Source: Hymenobacter lapidiphilus (GTDB taxonomy: Bacteria; Bacteroidota; Bacteroidia; Cytophagales; Hymenobacteraceae). Taken from it: a stretch of 64,000 nucleotides of DNA. The position numbers and the translations under genes were made by a program. The notes beneath the pieces were generated by a model, which saw only the letters and a list, made by a program, of their open reading frames with translations, was not told where the DNA came from and did no database searches. Below are positions 35,484 through 44,048 of the stretch, one piece after another (the first letter of the stretch is position 1; the number at the start of each line of letters is the position of its first letter). The stretch is from positions 86,109 through 150,108 of the forward strand of contig NZ_JABKAU010000009.1 in NCBI RefSeq assembly GCF_013377885.1. The letters run 5' to 3'.

Positions 35484-37226
35484 ATGGACCGCCGCGCCTT
35501 TCTTCGCAAACCTGTGGCCGGCCCCGTGGCTGTGGCCAAGCCGGCGGACTTCCCCGCAATCCAGACCATACCAGGCGCGGCTTCCGGTGAGGAAGAAACC
35601 GTCAGCAAATTCGCCAACCGTGCGCTGCCCGATACGGCCCGCCCTACCGGCACACTGGCGCCCTACACCGGCCCTTGGGGTGCGACGCAGGCGGCCCACC
35701 TGCTGCGGCGCGCCACCTTCGGGCCCACCCGGCCCGAAATTCTGGCGGCGGCCGGCAAGTCGCTGAGCCAGGTGCTGGATGGGTTACTGACCGTGCCAGC
35801 CACCCCCGCGCCGCCCGTGAATGGCTTTGCCAACGATACGAGCGTGCCGATGGGCCAAAGCTGGGTAACAGCCCCTTTCAACAACGACTTTGAGTTCTGG
35901 CGGCTACGGAGCCTGCGCGCCTGGTGGGTGGGGCAGCAGCTGCAGAGCCCGACGCTGACGGAGAAGATGACCCTGTTTTGGCACAACCACTTCGTGGCCG
36001 AGTTCGACGACGTGTTTGAGAGCCGTTACGCCTACCGCTACGTGGCCCTGCTACGCCGCTCGGCCCTAGGCGACATCAGGCAGTTGGCCAAAGATGTGAC
36101 CGTGGAGCCGATGATGCTGCGCTACCTGGGCGGCAACCAGAACCGGGTCGGCGCACCTAACGAAAACTACGGCCGCGAGCTGCTGGAGCTATTTACCGTG
36201 GGCAAAGGCCCGCTGATAGGCGCCGGCAACTACACCACCTACACCGAATCCGACGTGCAAGCCGCTGCCAAAGTGCTCACCGGCTGGCGCGACTCGCAAA
36301 CCGACATCAACGGCTACTATACCGACTCGCGCCACGACAAAACAACCAAGCAGTTCAGCGCTGCCTTCGGCAACAAAACCATTGCCGACCAGGGAGCCCA
36401 AGAGTACAAGGCGCTGGTGGATCTGGTATTCGAGCAGCCCAGCACGGCCCTGTTTCTGGTGCGCAAGCTCTACCGCTGGTTTGTGTACTACGTGATTGAT
36501 GCCGACACCGAGCAGGCCATCATTCAGCCCCTGGCGGCCGAGTTGCGGCAAAACGGCTACAACGTGGCCCCGGTGCTGCGCCGACTGCTGGGCAGCCAGC
36601 ACTTTTTTGATGAGCAAAGCGTGGGCTGCGTGATTAAAAGCCCGCTCGATGCCGTGCTGAGTGCTGCCCGCCAGCTGCCCGTGAGTATGCCGCCGGCCAC
36701 CAATGTGCTGGCCCAGTACGGTGTGTGGGACTGGCTCGTGGACCGTGCCACCGTGATGCAGCAGAAGCTCGGCGACCCGCCCAACGTGGCTGGCTGGCCC
36801 GCCTATTGGCAGACGCCCGAGTTCTACGAAATGTGGATAAACGCCGTGACGCTGCCCCGGCGCAATCAGTACACCGACCAGCTGATTGATGTTCGGGGCT
36901 ACACGCGCTACTACACCGGTGGCAACTACCGGCTGCTCACCGACATCGTAGGCTGGGTGCAGGCCCTGCCCACCGCCACCGCCGCCGACCCTAACCTACT
37001 GGTAAAGGAGCTGGCGCGGCTGCTGGTACCCGTGGAGCTGACGGCCAGCCAGCTGGCTTTCCTCAACGACACGCTCATTCCGGGCCTGCCCGATTTCGAG
37101 TGGACCGTGGAGTGGAACGACTACCTGGCGGCCCCCACCAACGCCACCAAGAAAGCGGCCGTCGATACCAAGCTTCGCGCCCTCACCCGGCAGCTGATGG
37201 GTTTGGCCGAATACCACATTTCGTAG
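35484..37226 (+). CDS. DUF1800 domain protein
   Basis: The 580-residue protein begins MDRRAFLRKPVAGPVAVAKP, an RR-type N-terminus without a strong hydrophobic core. The DUF1800 pattern is clear: HLLRRATFGPTRPEILAAAG, KMTLFWHNHFV, YAYRYVALLRRSALGDIRQL, AKDVTVEPMMLRYLGGNQNR, GAPNENYGRELLELFTVGKG, YTESDVQAAAKVLTGWRD, PPNVAGWPAYWQTP. DUF1800 and DUF1501 genes are commonly paired, as here, in Bacteroidota, Planctomycetota and Proteobacteria. Their function is unknown. Candidate Tat export fits the nearby DUF1501 partner. Confidence 0.93.
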   Translation: MDRRAFLRKPVAGPVAVAKPADFPAIQTIPGAASGEEETVSKFANRALPDTARPTGTLAPYTGPWGATQAAHLLRRATFGPTRPEILAAAGKSLSQVLDGLLTVPATPAPPVNGFANDTSVPMGQSWVTAPFNNDFEFWRLRSLRAWWVGQQLQSPTLTEKMTLFWHNHFVAEFDDVFESRYAYRYVALLRRSALGDIRQLAKDVTVEPMMLRYLGGNQNRVGAPNENYGRELLELFTVGKGPLIGAGNYTTYTESDVQAAAKVLTGWRDSQTDINGYYTDSRHDKTTKQFSAAFGNKTIADQGAQEYKALVDLVFEQPSTALFLVRKLYRWFVYYVIDADTEQAIIQPLAAELRQNGYNVAPVLRRLLGSQHFFDEQSVGCVIKSPLDAVLSAARQLPVSMPPATNVLAQYGVWDWLVDRATVMQQKLGDPPNVAGWPAYWQTPEFYEMWINAVTLPRRNQYTDQLIDVRGYTRYYTGGNYRLLTDIVGWVQALPTATAADPNLLVKELARLLVPVELTASQLAFLNDTLIPGLPDFEWTVEWNDYLAAPTNATKKAAVDTKLRALTRQLMGLAEYHIS

Positions 37227-37242
37227 GGAGTTACAGATAAAG

Positions 37243-37335
37243 TCTGTCATCCTGAGCAGCGCTCAGGACCTGGTGAGAAGCTAACATCAAACAATACCTT
37301 CTCACCAGGTCCTTCGCGCTGCTCAGGATGACAGA
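37243..37335. repeat. Long palindrome (TGTCATCCTGAGC family), copy 1
   Basis: TCTGTCATCCTGAGCAGCG at the left and its exact complement at the right end form the outer stem. An inner stem of AGGACCTGGTGAGAAG with its complement leaves an 18-base loop. A second copy is at 50856-50946. It fills the gap between the DUF1800 and DUF1501 genes. Confidence 0.88.
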
Positions 37336-37390
37336 AGCACTGCCCTTCGCACGCCCCTACGTCCGTTCTTCAACCTAATACTCCAGCCCC

Positions 37391-38974
37391 ATGCAACGCC
37401 GACATTTTATTCAGACGACGGCTGCGGCCGCGGTGGTGCCGACGCTGCTCGGTGGCCTGCCCCTGGGGGCCTACGGGTTTTCGCCCGAGCTGTACGCCCT
37501 GACCGGCGGAGCCACCCAGACCGACCGCGTACTGGTGCTGGTGCAGCTGAACGGCGGCAACGACGGCCTCAACACCGTGCTGCCCCTCGACCAGTATTCG
37601 GCCCTGATGAATGCGCGGGCCAACATTGCCATTCCCGAGGCGGCGGCCCTGCGCCTGAGTTCGGCCACCGGCCTGCACCCGGCCATGACGGGTTTCAAAA
37701 ACCTGTTCGATAACCAGCAGCTGGGGCTGGTGCAGGCCGTGGGCTACCCCAACCCCAACTTCAGCCACTTCCGGGCCACCGACATCTGGACTTCGGCTTC
37801 CGACTCTAACGTAACTATCACGTCGGGCTGGGCCGGGCGCTACCTCGACGGCGAATTTGCCGGTTATCCCACCGGCTACCCCAGCACCCAGGACCCCGAT
37901 CCGCTGGCTATCAGCATCGGCTCGGTGGTGAGCAACTGCGTGCAGGGCCCCAGCGTGAACATGGGCATGGCCATTGCCAGTACCAGCTCGTTCTACCAAC
38001 TGCTCACCGGCTCGGTCGATACGGCCCCCAACACCCCTGCCGGCCACGAAATAACGTTTATCCGGCGCGTGGTGCAGCAAACCCAGGTGTACACCACCGC
38101 CATCCAGACGGCGGCGGGCAAAGCTAAAAACCTCTCGGCCCTTTACCCGGCCGCGGGCAAAAACGCGCTGGCCGACCAGCTCAAAATTGTGGCCCAGCTG
38201 GTAGCCGGCGGCCTGCAGACGCGCGTGTACGTGTGCAACCTCGGCGGCTTCGATACCCATGTGAGCCAGGTGGTTGCCGGCTCCCCTACCACCGGCACCC
38301 ACGCCACGCTGCTGGGCAAGGTGTCGGAGGCCATTGCGGCTTTCCAGGATGATTTGGGCCTGTTGCGGGTGCAGGACCGGGTGGTGGGCCTCACGTTTTC
38401 TGAATTCGGGCGGCGCATCAAGTCCAACTCAGGCAACGGCACCGACCACGGCGCGGCCGCTCCGCTGTTCGTGTTTGGCAGCAGCGTGAACCCGCGCATC
38501 CACGGCACCAACCCGCAGCTACCCGCCAACGCCGCCGTCAACGACCAGGTGCCGATGCAGTTCGATTTCCGGGCCATCTATGCCAGCGTGCTCAAAGACT
38601 GGTTTAAGGTGCCGCAGTCTACGCTGGATGTGCTGCTGCCGTCGGCGGGCGGCGCGTTTCCCTACGTGCCGGTTATCCGGCCCGAAGTGGTGACGGGTAC
38701 CAATCCGGCGAAGCTCAATGTGGCCGGCTTCCGGGTGTGGCCCAACCCTGTGCGCGAGGGCCGGGCTACGGCCGGGTTCGAGGCCCGCGGCGGCCATGTG
38801 CAGGTGCTCGTGCTCGACGCCACTGGCCGCGAAGTGCGCCGCGCCCTCGACCGCACCATGACCGTCGGCCCCCACCAGCTGCCGCTCGATTTGAGCGGCC
38901 TGGCAGCCGGAGCCTACCACTGCCAGGTACGCGAAGGCCTGCGCAGCAGCAGCCTGCTGCTGGCCGTGGAGTAG
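37391..38974 (+). CDS. DUF1501 domain protein with type IX secretion sorting domain
   Basis: The 527-residue protein opens QRRHFIQTTAAAAVVPTLLG, a twin-arginine-like signal. The DUF1501 domain shows RVLVLVQLNGGNDGLNTVLP, NPNFSHFRATDIWTSASDSN, GWAGRYLDGEF, RVYVCNLGGFDTHVSQ, VVGLTFSEFGRRIKSNSGNG and TDHGAAAPLFVFGS, an arrangement related to the sulfatase/alkaline-phosphatase superfamily. The last ~75 residues (FRVWPNPVREGRATAGFEAR, VQVLVLDATGREVRR, LSGLAAGAYHCQVRE) form a type A sorting domain for surface delivery. Its partner is the DUF1800 gene upstream. Substrate unknown. Confidence 0.92.
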   Translation: MQRRHFIQTTAAAAVVPTLLGGLPLGAYGFSPELYALTGGATQTDRVLVLVQLNGGNDGLNTVLPLDQYSALMNARANIAIPEAAALRLSSATGLHPAMTGFKNLFDNQQLGLVQAVGYPNPNFSHFRATDIWTSASDSNVTITSGWAGRYLDGEFAGYPTGYPSTQDPDPLAISIGSVVSNCVQGPSVNMGMAIASTSSFYQLLTGSVDTAPNTPAGHEITFIRRVVQQTQVYTTAIQTAAGKAKNLSALYPAAGKNALADQLKIVAQLVAGGLQTRVYVCNLGGFDTHVSQVVAGSPTTGTHATLLGKVSEAIAAFQDDLGLLRVQDRVVGLTFSEFGRRIKSNSGNGTDHGAAAPLFVFGSSVNPRIHGTNPQLPANAAVNDQVPMQFDFRAIYASVLKDWFKVPQSTLDVLLPSAGGAFPYVPVIRPEVVTGTNPAKLNVAGFRVWPNPVREGRATAGFEARGGHVQVLVLDATGREVRRALDRTMTVGPHQLPLDLSGLAAGAYHCQVREGLRSSSLLLAVE

Positions 38975-39115
38975 GGCTGCTGCCCGGCCAAGCCCGTCCG
39001 TAGCGGTTTCTTTGCAAAACCAAGTATCAAAATCGGCTGATGTGCGTACAGCTTCGAAGGGCAGCCCGCTTGGGCAGCCCCGGACTTTTTTTACAGCTGA
39101 TTCTGCCTTTTTACT

Positions 39116-39376
39116 ATGAGCAACCAACTCTCCACCGAAGTAGAAAAAATTCTACCCGAAGACATCATCAACGCGCTGCAAAGCGGCTACCGGGTGTTCC
39201 GCGGCGAGCAGGAGCATTTCGACGACATGGTAAAGCATGGCAGCTCGCTGCTGCGCAAAATCTCGCAACGCTTTACCCCCGTTCAGATTATTGTGGGCAT
39301 TGCTGTGCTGGCCAGCGTGGCCGTTGTTGCCATATCGAAAACGGCTGAAGCCCTCGAAGACCACGATACCCAGTAA
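39116..39376 (+). CDS. Small single-pass membrane protein, unknown
   Basis: The 86-residue protein has a soluble N-terminal two-thirds (STEVEKILPEDIINALQSGY, RVFRGEQEHFDDMVKHGSSL) and one C-terminal membrane helix (VQIIVGIAVLASVAVVAISK), then an acidic tail. It begins MSNQL and ends in EDHDTQ. No family is recognised. A strong terminator follows within 40 bases, so it is probably a monocistronic gene. Confidence 0.6.
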   Translation: MSNQLSTEVEKILPEDIINALQSGYRVFRGEQEHFDDMVKHGSSLLRKISQRFTPVQIIVGIAVLASVAVVAISKTAEALEDHDTQ

Positions 39377-39414
39377 CCGCAACAGGCAAGCCAGCTCCGG
39401 TTTGCACCAAAAGC

Positions 39415-39446
39415 AAAGCCTCTTCCCGATGGGAGGAGGCTTTTTT
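39415..39446 (+). terminator. Rho-independent terminator
   Basis: AAGCCTCTTCCC pairs with GGGAGGAGGCTT around a 3-base loop, ending in a T6 run at 39441-39446. It terminates the gene at 39116. The following 39460-39600 is strongly AT-rich and probably contains the promoter of the next gene. Confidence 0.88.
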
Positions 39447-39606
39447 GTGTGGCAAGCCTATAAATATACTTTTATCAATAATATTTTATCCATATACTTG
39501 CATCAACAATATAAATACTTGCTTAAAACGCAAGAGCAACAACTACCCACCTGAACTGATCTGGCTGCCGACAACTTAGTATTCCTGCTATTACACTTCC
39601 TGCCTT

Positions 39607-39900
39607 ATGAAAACCTTTGTGTCGTTGTTCCTGCTGGCAGGAGTTATTGCGCTGGCAACACCTGCCCAAGCGCAGCAGTCAGCTACCCGCCTTGCGGCCA
39701 ACGGTAGCTTTAAGCCCACAAACGGGCTACCAGCCAGCAATGCCCAGACTGCGGCCGCCAGCGTAGCCGAACCCAAGCTAACCTGGCAGCAGCGACGCGC
39801 TATAAAAAGAAAGAAGCTCACGCCTTACGCCGAGGCCATGCTGCACAACGAACTGCTGCGCGAGGAGCCGGCCAAAAAAACCGGAACCAGCCTGTTTTAG
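39607..39900 (+). CDS. Small secreted protein, unknown
   Basis: The 97-residue product has a clear signal peptide (KTFVSLFLLAGVIALATPAQ, cleavage near AQAQQS). A short Ala/Asn/Ser-rich stretch follows, then a basic segment (WQQRRAIKRKKLTPYAEAML) and an acidic/basic tail ending KKTGTSLF. No conserved domain is seen. It is the last plus-strand gene before a convergent acyltransferase gene, whose 3' end begins 10 bases later. Confidence 0.6.
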   Translation: MKTFVSLFLLAGVIALATPAQAQQSATRLAANGSFKPTNGLPASNAQTAAASVAEPKLTWQQRRAIKRKKLTPYAEAMLHNELLREEPAKKTGTSLF

Positions 39901-39909
39901 CGCCGCCGT

Positions 39910-41283
39910 TTAGCGGGTTCGCGCCAGGTAAGCCTCGCGGGCTTCGCGCAGAAGGCGTAGCAGCGTAGCCCGCTGACGCAGCAGGGCCTCCATGGCCGGG
40001 CGCTGGCTGCCGAACAGGCGCAACGCCCGTAGCCGCTGCCGCCGCTCCTGCAGGGTGCCGGCGTAACCGAGCGCGTAAAAGCCCGATACCGGCAGGCTCA
40101 GAAAATACAGGAGCGTCCAGCGCCAGTCCTGCGTGAAGTGGTGCACCAGGGCAGTCTGGCCCAGGTAAAAGCCGGTGAACGTAATCATGCCCACCGTCAG
40201 CATAATGGGAGCCACGAACTCGGCCTCGCTGGTAGCGCGGCGCGCCACCCACGACGGGATAATGTAGGGCAAATAGTTGTTGAGCAGCCCGTACACGTAC
40301 ACCGGCAGGCCCAGCAGCAGGCGCCCCGATGCCAGCAGGGCCCGGCTGGGTCGGGTGCTGGCCGGGCCGCGGGCCGCCAGCGCATCGTCGGCGAGGCCCA
40401 TTTGGGCCAGCTGCTGCAGATAGGCGTGCAGGCGCTGGCGCAGCTCCGCAAGGCGCTCCGGCTCGTGCTGCCCGAAGTAGCGGCTGGCCTTCAGCAGCGT
40501 GCGGCTGAGCTGAAAGTTGTCGTAGAGCGTTTCTTCGTCGTCCTGAATCAGGTGCTGGCCAAAGGTGCGCTCCACCTGAGTTATCAGCTCATCCTCCTCA
40601 TCGGAAACCGTGATAACGAGCCGTTGCTCCAGGCGAGTGCGGATTTCGGCGGTGAGGGCCTCGGCGGCAGCTTCAGGATCTTGGCGGTACTGCGCGGCGT
40701 AATCGGCCACCAAAATGGGTTCGGCCGGGTTGATGAACACATCGGAGCGGAAGCGCTGGGGGTCGAAGTAGTTGATGCCGAAGGGCAGAATCCGCAGCCC
40801 CAACTGGAAATCCCGACGGGCCTCGGCCCCGAGGGCAATGCGGGCGGCGCCGGTTTTGAGGGGCCGCAGCCGCCGCTCCGACACACTGGTGCCTTCGGGG
40901 AAAATCATGATGGTACCGCCGCGGTCGAAGTAGTCGTAGCAGCGCCCGAAGGCCTTTTCGTTTTGGGCTTCGAGCTGAGCCGCCGTTAGCGTTTCGGCTC
41001 CGGTTTCAAGATCCTGGCGGCGGTAGATGGGAATGGAGTTGCCCGACTCCATGATGGCGCGCAGAATCGGATTCTGAAAAAAGGTGCTTTTGGCCAGAAA
41101 CGCAATGGGTTGGCGGCGGTTGACGGCCGCCACCAGCGGGTCCATGAGCGTGTTGGGGTGGTTACTGGCGATGAGCAGCGGCCCCGCCCCGTGCAGCCGC
41201 TCGCGGTTGCGCACTTCGAGGCGACGGAAGAAAACGCGCAACGCCACCTGCACCAGGGGCTTCATGACATTGTAGAAAAGCAT
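39910..41283 (-). CDS. Lysophospholipid acyltransferase family protein
   Basis: The 457-residue protein carries the acyltransferase motifs in its N-terminal half: the HxxxxD block in LLIASNHPNTLMDPLVAAVN (His and Asp catalytic), then the FPEGTS block in GTIMIFPEGTSVSERRLRPL, followed by ILPFGINYFDPQRFRSDVFI. The C-terminal half has two or three hydrophobic segments (VAPIMLTVGMITFTGFYLG, LLYFLSLPVSGFYALGYAG) and an Arg-rich end. It transfers an acyl chain to a lysophospholipid or glycerol phosphate at the inner membrane. It is longer than the usual ~240 residues of PlsC because of the extra C-terminal domain. Confidence 0.88.
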   Translation of the reverse strand: MLFYNVMKPLVQVALRVFFRRLEVRNRERLHGAGPLLIASNHPNTLMDPLVAAVNRRQPIAFLAKSTFFQNPILRAIMESGNSIPIYRRQDLETGAETLTAAQLEAQNEKAFGRCYDYFDRGGTIMIFPEGTSVSERRLRPLKTGAARIALGAEARRDFQLGLRILPFGINYFDPQRFRSDVFINPAEPILVADYAAQYRQDPEAAAEALTAEIRTRLEQRLVITVSDEEDELITQVERTFGQHLIQDDEETLYDNFQLSRTLLKASRYFGQHEPERLAELRQRLHAYLQQLAQMGLADDALAARGPASTRPSRALLASGRLLLGLPVYVYGLLNNYLPYIIPSWVARRATSEAEFVAPIMLTVGMITFTGFYLGQTALVHHFTQDWRWTLLYFLSLPVSGFYALGYAGTLQERRQRLRALRLFGSQRPAMEALLRQRATLLRLLREAREAYLARTR

Positions 41284-41440
41284 GGCTACAAGAAAGGTAG
41301 ATTTTCGGCGGAAACCGGTAGTTGTTTACGGGCTCTAGTTGCCGACAGCCGCGCCGGCAGCCAAACCACAATTCACCGGATTCCGACTTTTCGGATAGTC
41401 CGGAAGGTAGTTTGCGACGGGTCGCGCATCTTTACGCCTT

Positions 41441-42685
41441 ATGAACCGCCCGCCGCTGCTTTTTCTGCTGCTTTTTTTGCTGAGTGCCGGCGGCCTGCTG
41501 TGCCCGGTGGCCGCCCATGCTCAAGTAGTAGCCCCCGATACACTTGAAGCCGGCCCTTCGCCGGCCCCCGCTCCTACCCAGGCTGCCACGCTGCGGCAGG
41601 CCCGGCAGCTGGTGCTGGAGCGCCGCTACAACAGCGCCTGGCAGTTGCTGGCCCGCCTCGACCCGCGCAACGCCGACCCCGCCGTGGTTATCGAAAAAGC
41701 CGATCTGGCCCTGCGCTACTACACCAATACCGACCAGCTCCGGCGCTTCGCCTTCCGCGACCTGAAGCTGCTCGACCTAGCCCCCGACAGCCTGCGCCAG
41801 CTGGGCCTCGACAGCCTGCGCTACCGCTTTGCGGTGCGGCAGGTGCTGGAGCGGCTGCAACGCCGCTACCCCGCCAACTACCGCCTCTCGCGGGCCCTGG
41901 GCGACTATTACTACACCGTGCAGCAGTGCGACTGCGCCGAAACAGGCATTGGCGAAGACGAGGTGTTTCTGCGCACCATCACCGAGTATCAGCAGGCCCA
42001 TGCCCACGGCCAGGGCGACTACCTTTCTTACTTTGCGTTGGGCTACGCCTACCAGCGCCTGGGCCGTTTCCAGGCCAGTCTGGCCCCCTTCGAGCGGTCG
42101 TTGCAGTTGCGCCCGCGCAACCCCACCGTGCACCTGAATATGGCCTTTGTGCTACTGGAGCTGCGCGAGCTGGAAAAAGCCCGCAAGCAGGCCCAGCTTG
42201 CGCAGCAGTTCTTCCCCGATGCCCACCGGAAAGAGGACGCCGGCTTTCTGCTGAAAGAAATAGAGGAGCGCATCCGGCAAACCAGCCCTGGAGCTCCCAC
42301 CGCGCCAGCCGCCGCCGACACCACCCGGGCCGACCCGCCCACCGAGGCCCTGCCGCCGCCCACCAATGCTGATGCGGCTGAAGACGAGCCCACGCCGGAA
42401 GAGCAGCCGAAGGTCGAGCCTAAGAAAACCGAACCAACGCAGGCCCAACTCCAAAAGACCGAGCCGGCGAAAAACGGTAAGTCCTCGAAGGATAAAGGCC
42501 CGAAGAAAGCGGCGGCTGCCGGAGAACCTAAGGCTGCCAAGGCGCCACCTGTAACCTCCGGAAAGCCTGCTACGCCGGATCAAGCCGAAAAACCTGCCCC
42601 CGGCAAAAGCACTGCCCCGAAACAGCCAGCCAGTCAGCAGAAAAAGAAAGCCAGCCAGCCCGTAAAAGAGGCCGTGAAGCAGTAA
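41441..42685 (+). CDS. Secreted TPR protein with Lys/Pro-rich tail
   Basis: The 414-residue product has a signal peptide (LLFLLLFLLSAGGLLCPVAA, ending AHAQ) and then tetratricopeptide-like helices: LRQARQLVLERRYNSAWQLL, YLSYFALGYAYQRLGRFQAS, LAPFERSLQLRPRNPTVHLN, MAFVLLELRELEKARKQAQL. The last ~130 residues are disordered and rich in Lys, Pro, Ala and Glu. Periplasmic location and a scaffold or binding function are likely. No closer family is recognised. Confidence 0.78.
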   Translation: MNRPPLLFLLLFLLSAGGLLCPVAAHAQVVAPDTLEAGPSPAPAPTQAATLRQARQLVLERRYNSAWQLLARLDPRNADPAVVIEKADLALRYYTNTDQLRRFAFRDLKLLDLAPDSLRQLGLDSLRYRFAVRQVLERLQRRYPANYRLSRALGDYYYTVQQCDCAETGIGEDEVFLRTITEYQQAHAHGQGDYLSYFALGYAYQRLGRFQASLAPFERSLQLRPRNPTVHLNMAFVLLELRELEKARKQAQLAQQFFPDAHRKEDAGFLLKEIEERIRQTSPGAPTAPAAADTTRADPPTEALPPPTNADAAEDEPTPEEQPKVEPKKTEPTQAQLQKTEPAKNGKSSKDKGPKKAAAAGEPKAAKAPPVTSGKPATPDQAEKPAPGKSTAPKQPASQQKKKASQPVKEAVKQ

Positions 42686-42745
42686 GTGGGCCTGCGGCGG
42701 GCTACTTGAAAGGCAAACGGACCTCCCCATCGTGAATACACAGCC

Positions 42746-42858
42746 GGCAAAAAACCCGGTCATGCTGAGCGCAGCCGAAGCATCTCTACCGCAACAGTAA
42801 TCAGATACTACTGCGGTAGAGATGCTTCGGCTGCACTCAGCATGACCGGGTTTTTGCC
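42746..42858. repeat. Long palindrome (GTCATGCTGAGCGCAG family), copy 2, likely bidirectional terminator
   Basis: GGCAAAAAACCCGGTCATGC at 42746 on continues through CTGAGCGCAGCCGAAGCATC and TCTACCGC. All of it is mirrored by the right arm ending at 42858, with one mismatch and one extra A. The loop is about 20 bases. It lies between the convergent TPR gene and the DAHP synthase gene and has A/T runs at both ends. Confidence 0.88.
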
Positions 42859-42883
42859 ACTATTCTGGGGCTACTTCACTACC

Positions 42884-43969
42884 TCACTTATTCATCACGC
42901 TGTTCTGGCGGTTGATGGATTCGAGGTGCACGGCATCGAAATACTTGCGGATGAAGTCGGCCGTGAGGCCCAGCTGGTCGCCTTTGCGGATGCCGCGCTC
43001 CAGGATTTCGTTCCAGCGGCTGGTTTGCAGAATGGTGATGTCGTTTTCCTTTTTATAGCGGCCGATGCTTTCGGCCACCTGCATCCGCTGGCCCAGCAGG
43101 TGCAGAATTTCATCGTCGAGCTGGTTGATTTGCTCGCGCAGCCTGGCTAGTACTGTCAGGAATTCCTGCTGGTCGGTGGTTTCCTGGCGCCATATCAGGC
43201 CGTCGAGCAACTCGGCCAGGCGCTGCGGGGTTACCTGCTGCTTGGCGTCAGACCAGGCATTATCGGGGTCGATGTGCGATTCGAGCATCAGGCCGTCGAA
43301 GCCCAGATCGATGGACTGCTGGGCCACGGCGGCCAGGCCGGTGCGGTTGCCGCAGATGTGGCTGGGGTCGCAGATGAGCGGCAAATCGGGCAGGCGGCGC
43401 TTCATTTCGATGGGCAGATGCCACATGGGCGCGTTGCGGTACTCGGTGTTGCCGTAGCTGGCGAAGCCCCGATGAATCAGGCCAATATCCTGCACCCCGG
43501 CCTTAGCCAGGCGCTCCACCGCTCCCAACCACAGCTCCAAATCGGGGTGAACCGGGTTTTTGATGAACACCGGCACCTTCACGCCGCGCAGCGCATCGGC
43601 CAGCGCCTGCACCGAAAAAGGGTTTACCGTGGTGCGCGCCCCAATCCAGAGCACATCTACGTCAAAGGCCAGCGCATCCTCTACGTGCTTGGGCGTGGCT
43701 ACCTCCACGGTAGTTGGCAGGCCCGTGAGCTGCCGGGCCTTTTGCAGCCACGGCAGCCCTTTGGTACCTATGCCCTCGAACATGCCCGGCTTGGTACGCG
43801 GCTTCCAGATGCCCGCCCGCAACATATCGACCCGGCCGGTTGCGGCCAGTTGCGTGCAGGTAGTCAGCAGCTGTTCTTCGGTTTCGGCCGAGCACGGCCC
43901 GGAAATAATCAGCGGCTTTTTACCGGGAAAATTGGTGGTAGCAGCCGTTTGGGCTTCAGTATGGGGCAT
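42884..43969 (-). CDS. Bifunctional DAHP synthase / chorismate mutase (type II)
   Basis: The 361-residue protein joins two enzymes. Residues ~1-265 are a DAHP synthase of the KDO8P-synthase-like class: KPLIISGPCSAETEEQLLTT, DMLRAGIWKPRTKPGMFEGI, VDVLWIGARTTVNPFSVQAL, CDPSHICGNR and GLMLESHIDPDNAWSDAKQQ. It condenses phosphoenolpyruvate and erythrose 4-phosphate in the first shikimate step. Residues ~270-361 are an AroQ chorismate mutase (LREQINQLDDEILHLLGQRM, QVAESIGRYKKENDITILQT), which makes prephenate. This fusion is typical of Bacteroidota. It is the last gene of the Phe/Tyr operon read from the leader at 47282. Confidence 0.95.
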   Translation of the reverse strand: MPHTEAQTAATTNFPGKKPLIISGPCSAETEEQLLTTCTQLAATGRVDMLRAGIWKPRTKPGMFEGIGTKGLPWLQKARQLTGLPTTVEVATPKHVEDALAFDVDVLWIGARTTVNPFSVQALADALRGVKVPVFIKNPVHPDLELWLGAVERLAKAGVQDIGLIHRGFASYGNTEYRNAPMWHLPIEMKRRLPDLPLICDPSHICGNRTGLAAVAQQSIDLGFDGLMLESHIDPDNAWSDAKQQVTPQRLAELLDGLIWRQETTDQQEFLTVLARLREQINQLDDEILHLLGQRMQVAESIGRYKKENDITILQTSRWNEILERGIRKGDQLGLTADFIRKYFDAVHLESINRQNSVMNK

Positions 43970-44048
43970 GAGTTCGGGGAATGAGTGTGTTGGTTATTTG
44001 AGAGATGGGACGGGGGCTCAGCATGACGGCGCTTCCCCCCCTATCTCC

